64,000 nucleotides of DNA from Stramonita haemastoma (Eukaryota; Mollusca; Gastropoda; Neogastropoda; Muricidae): NCBI GenBank assembly GCA_030674155.1, contig CM060317.1, forward strand, positions 83,020,618 through 83,084,617, read 5' to 3'. Below the pieces are notes generated by a model. That model was not told the DNA's origin and searched no databases. It worked only from the letters and a program-made list of their open reading frames with translations. Positions within the stretch are counted from its first letter, which is position 1, and each line of letters begins with the position of its first letter. The position numbers were made by a program, and so were the translations under genes. Below are positions 60,758-64,000 of the stretch, piece after piece.

Positions 60758-61812
60758 GTGTGTTGGTGTGCACATGGCTTCCGTTCATGCAGCTGTGATC
60801 AGTGTCAGTTTGTCCCCTGTTTGCAAGCAGAAGGTTGTGTTTGAAAAATGAAAAAGGAAGAGCACACAACTGAAAAATAATGTACAAAATCCAAATGAGG
60901 AAAGGTAAACAGTGAATCACTTCTTGTTCCTGCAACAGGGGAACATACAGTAATGAATGGATATTTAAGTAGTTGTATGAAGGAAAAAATTGTTAACATA
61001 AAATAACTTCTCACTTTTTAATTGTGAATGTAATGTGGGTAAGGAAACAGATCACCCAGAAATTAAAAAAATTAAATTGTTACAAGGCAGGGTTTGGGCA
61101 GGTTGTGGTAAATAACATTATGATTTATTCTGTCACTCATGACTCATGAGTGTTAACTCCTTTTCAAAAGTCCTCAAACCTTATGGTGATAACATTTTGG
61201 CATGTTATTCTTTACACATAAGACACTTACATGATAAATGTTTTCATGCACACACAAAATGACATTAACAGTTCTGCGGCCTGCTAAAACTACTAACAAA
61301 ATGTGATATCAGAAGGAAAAAAATATGGAAAGAACCACAAGAAGCATTTTGTATTTGTATTTTGTACCATTTTATGTCACAGCAGATTTCTCTGCATGAA
61401 ATCCAAAGTCAGTGCCCACCCTTTTTTTTTTTCTTTTTCCTGCATGCAACTGTATTTGTTTCCCTATCAGAGTGGGTTTTTTCTACAGAATTTTGCCAGG
61501 GTTAACCCCTGGCAAAGAAATTGTTAAAATCTGCATGTATTTTCTTAGGGGATCTAAGATAGCAGGAGGATCAAGTGTGTCAACAGCATGAATGGTCAGT
61601 TTAATTGACTGATATTAGTGATAATAATAAATGTAAATATTATAAAGGGTACTCTTTGGTGTCTTTGTTTAGATATATCTAAAGTAACTTTTTCATTGTT
61701 TTCTTGGTTGTTAGAACATCTACATCATGTTTGATTATTGCTTTGAGTTATTGAAATAAGGGCTTAGGTAGCGTACTAATGCAACAAATTTTTGTCTGTT
61801 TTCACCTTGCAG
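60758..61812 (+). other. Intron of the CCDC34-like gene
   Basis: AT-rich. Contains a SINE D 3' fragment at 61355-61505 (CATTTTATGTCACAGCAGAT, AATTTTGCCAGGG). No exon on either strand. Confidence 0.7.
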
Positions 61813-62346
61813 AAAAGTAAAACGACACAAGGTGGATTCTGTGGACAACTTGAGACGTGCAGCTTCAGCAGAATCAGGGCTGTCAGCATGGGAAATCTGG
61901 CTGATTCAGAAAGCCAAGGAAGAGAGGAAACAGCGACAGCAAGTTGTGCAACGAAAGAAAGAAGAAAAACAAGCCAGACTTGTCAAGGAAAGAGAAAAAC
62001 AAATGAAAGAAGAGAAAGCAACTGAAGTGCGACATGAATGGTTACAAATGAAGAAAACGGAAGAAAAGATGAAGAAAAAGATGGACAAGCTGAAGATCCA
62101 GCATGAGAAACAAGTGAAAGAGGAGAATGAGGAGCGAATAAGGAGAAAAGCCGAGGAAGTATTCAGAGAGTGGAAGGAGACAAAGCAGCAAGAGGAGAAG
62201 GAACGACGCCAGCAGGAAAAGGAGAAGCAGCAGAAGGAGCTGGAAGCCAAGCAGAGCAGGCAGGAGCAGGCTGGAGCAGAAGTACCAGGAGTGGCTGAAG
62301 AGGAACAAGAAGAGACCCCAGTCAGCGCCCTCCAAGCAAGTCACAG
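61813..62346 (+). CDS. CCDC34: CCDC34-like protein, coiled-coil exon (one frame break)
   Basis: Acceptor caccttgcag, donor GTAAGC. Starts KVKRHKVDSVDNLRR and holds the CCDC34-type block LSAWEIWLIQKAKEERKQRQ, then about 120 residues of Glu/Lys/Arg/Gln-rich coiled coil with EVRHEWLQMKK and EVFREWKETKQ repeats. The family end motif KYQEWLKRNKKRPQSAPSKQ lies one base out of frame; the switch falls at 62252-62280. Read without it, the frame ends in a TAA made by the splice donor. The family assignment is from motif order only, with CCDC112-like or CCDC181-like coiled coils as weaker alternatives. Further exons must lie downstream. Confidence 0.82.
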
Positions 62347-62521
62347 GTAAGCAGTCTTACTGTATCAGGGGACTCAGCCCAAAAGTTACCTCACTATGCC
62401 AGTGTATGTAACCAAAAACAACCCCTGCAGTGTCTGTTGTGAGAGACTTGTTTCCCAGCTGTGTGGATTGATTTTTTTTCATTGTGTTAAAGGGCAATCC
62501 ATGCGTTTGACAAGTATATAC

Positions 62522-62751
62522 CTGGTTGGTGTCCTTGGTGATGGTTTGGTAGCGGTATAGCCACTGTCCCAGGTACTCGATAGGATCTGAAGGTTGTTTC
62601 TGCACAATTTCAGCCAGGGCTAGGGTCAGAGCCTGACCCAGATGCTGTGCAATGTATTTTCCATCCTCAGTGGTGGGTGATGGTGCTCTTGTACTCTCAG
62701 ACCTGGAGATGTGGGCACTAGTTGGCACCACATCCTCTTCCTTGCCACTCC
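62522..62751 (-). CDS. DPY-30-domain protein, exon with the domain
   Basis: Acceptor ttcctaacag, donor GTATAT. After a Ser/Thr-rich stretch, it encodes YIAQHLGQALTLALAEIVQK and PSDPIEYLGQWLYRYQ, a clear DPY-30/RIIa-like dimerisation motif (L..AL.E....P.DPI.YL..WL). Such motifs dock partners in histone methyltransferase complexes and in ciliary proteins (radial-spoke and DYDC types, AK7, NME5). Which protein this is cannot be told from two exons; no kinase residues are seen. Confidence 0.87.
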
Positions 62752-62910
62752 CTGTTAGGAAAAAAACAGCTACTATTACTGTTGGGTATTGCTGGGTAAT
62801 ATCAAATAAAATTCTCCTTTCTTTATAGTTATATTGCAGGAAAATCATCAAAATGCTTAAAGCAATTAATTATGCAGATATACAATGATGATTGATAACA
62901 CTCATTTGCA

Positions 62911-62911
<1 letters not shown>

Positions 62912-62988
<77 letters not shown>
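62912..62988. repeat. (AC)n microsatellite
   Basis: AC tract in the intron between the two DPY-30-protein exons. Confidence 0.95.
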
Positions 62989-62992
<4 letters not shown>

Positions 62993-63116
62993 TCTCATGG
63001 TCTGATTGGAACACCCAGACATAGTGCACAGAGCCTGTTTAAGCATGTAAACAAGACAGATGTATTATTTTGATTTGGGGTTTTAGTTTTGCTGTTAAAA
63101 ATCATCAAGTTCTTAC

Positions 63117-63294
63117 CAGATTGAAAGATCTCAGCTGTTTCATCAAGTGTAGAACATGCTGTTTTATCAGACACCACCATTTCTTGTTCTCTGAATGTGT
63201 TCACTGGTTTGTTCATGCCTGTGATCCTCCGTAGAGTGTCGGCAATGTGCAGAAGGTGTGGCTGAAGCCGATAGTCCTTTGGTTTGTGTCCCAG
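63117..63294 (-). CDS. DPY-30-domain protein, upstream exon
   Basis: Acceptor gttatgatag, donor GTAAGA. Frame LGHKPKDYRLQPHLLHIADT, RRITGMNKP, then STLDETAEIFQS leaves in phase 1, which fits the next exon exactly. The transcript must begin beyond 63.3 kb. Confidence 0.75.
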
Positions 63295-63349
63295 CTATCA
63301 TAACACAGAACACACACACGCACGCACACATACATGCACGCACACAAGC

Positions 63350-63660
63350 ATGCATAGGGAACTGAGATATAATTTTTCATAGCGTCACAGAAAACTGCGT
63401 AACAAAGGTTTATTGTATAACTGGGAACGGAGTTATAATGGTTTAAAGTGACACAGAAAACTGCATAACAAAGGTTCATTGTGTAACAGGGAACTGAGTA
63501 ATATTAGTCATAATATGATAGTCATAGTGTCGCAGGAAATTTAGTATTAATGGTTTATAATGTTGCAGAAAACTGAGTAATGACTGAGTAATAACAGTTC
63601 ATAGGGTCACAGGAAACTGAGTAACAAAGATTCATAGTGTCACTGGAATTCTATTACTGT
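63350..63660. repeat. About 60-75 bp degenerate tandem repeat
   Basis: Units share TCACAGAAAACTGCGTAACA, AAGGTTCATTGTGTAACAGG and GAACTGAGT. About five units. The rest, to 64000, shows no gene feature. Confidence 0.8.
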
Positions 63661-64000
63661 AACTGATATATAAGTTTTAATAACCATGTATGTGTGCCTG
63701 ATGTTTAGCAGGGTGGAGAGTTAAACAGGATAGACAAACAAGTAATATATATAGTACACTGATTATTTGTCCTTAGGCTGTATATGATAAAGGTATTAAG
63801 ATGTCAGAAGCATCCAGAGGAAAACAAAAGGGGAAAAGGAGAGATGATCAGACGGAAAACCCATCCTGAGTGATATATCATATCTTCTCTTGATCTGGTA
63901 AAATCCGGTCATGATTGTTTGATTCAGACTAGAGAGGGTCGCAGTTGAACGTGTTATAGGCATGTCATAGGCCTAGAATCAGGGGACTATCATGAGAAAA

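Overview
This window is animal genomic DNA, most likely from a mollusc or another lophotrochozoan; I cannot name the species. The evidence is many short exons (about 50-260 bp) with GT/AG borders in AT-rich introns, very dense (AC)n/(TG)n microsatellites, several tRNA-derived SINE families, a LINE fragment and a terminal-inverted-repeat element. No prokaryotic gene organisation is visible.

About 50 kb (7.2-56.4 kb, minus strand) is one gene: the 5' two-fifths of an axonemal dynein heavy chain. I resolved 38 exons. They run from a spliced 5' UTR (about 56.4 kb) and an ATG at 54709, through the tail (DHC_N1-like) and linker (DHC_N2-like), to a P-loop and degenerate Walker B of AAA1 at 9.0-9.8 kb. 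A possible further exon sits at the left edge. About 1,830 codons precede the end of the AAA1 fragment, which fits a long-tailed class such as DNAH14 better than a short-tailed one such as DNAH6, but the paralogue is not proven. Seven places in the dynein coding sequence carry single-base-scale frame breaks although all splice sites look intact.

To the right, the plus strand (60.5-62.3 kb) carries two coding exons of a CCDC34-like coiled-coil protein. The minus strand (62.5-63.3 kb) carries two exons of a DPY-30-domain protein. The dynein and CCDC34-like genes are divergent and may share a promoter region near 56.4-56.7 kb. The CCDC34-like and DPY-30 transcription units appear interleaved on opposite strands. 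All three families are typical of motile cilia or sperm flagella.

Repeats: a 5'-truncated LINE reverse transcriptase (37.7-38.9 kb); at least four tRNA-derived SINE families, one fused to a 5S-rRNA-like segment; a 965-bp TIR element with a 7-bp target-site duplication (58.0-58.9 kb); a 1-kb G-rich polypurine tract (18.6-19.7 kb); and many minisatellites. The most unusual observation is that many minisatellites start exactly at dynein exon borders and contain copies of the splice junction, as if splice sites with a few exon bases had been tandemly amplified again and again in one gene.
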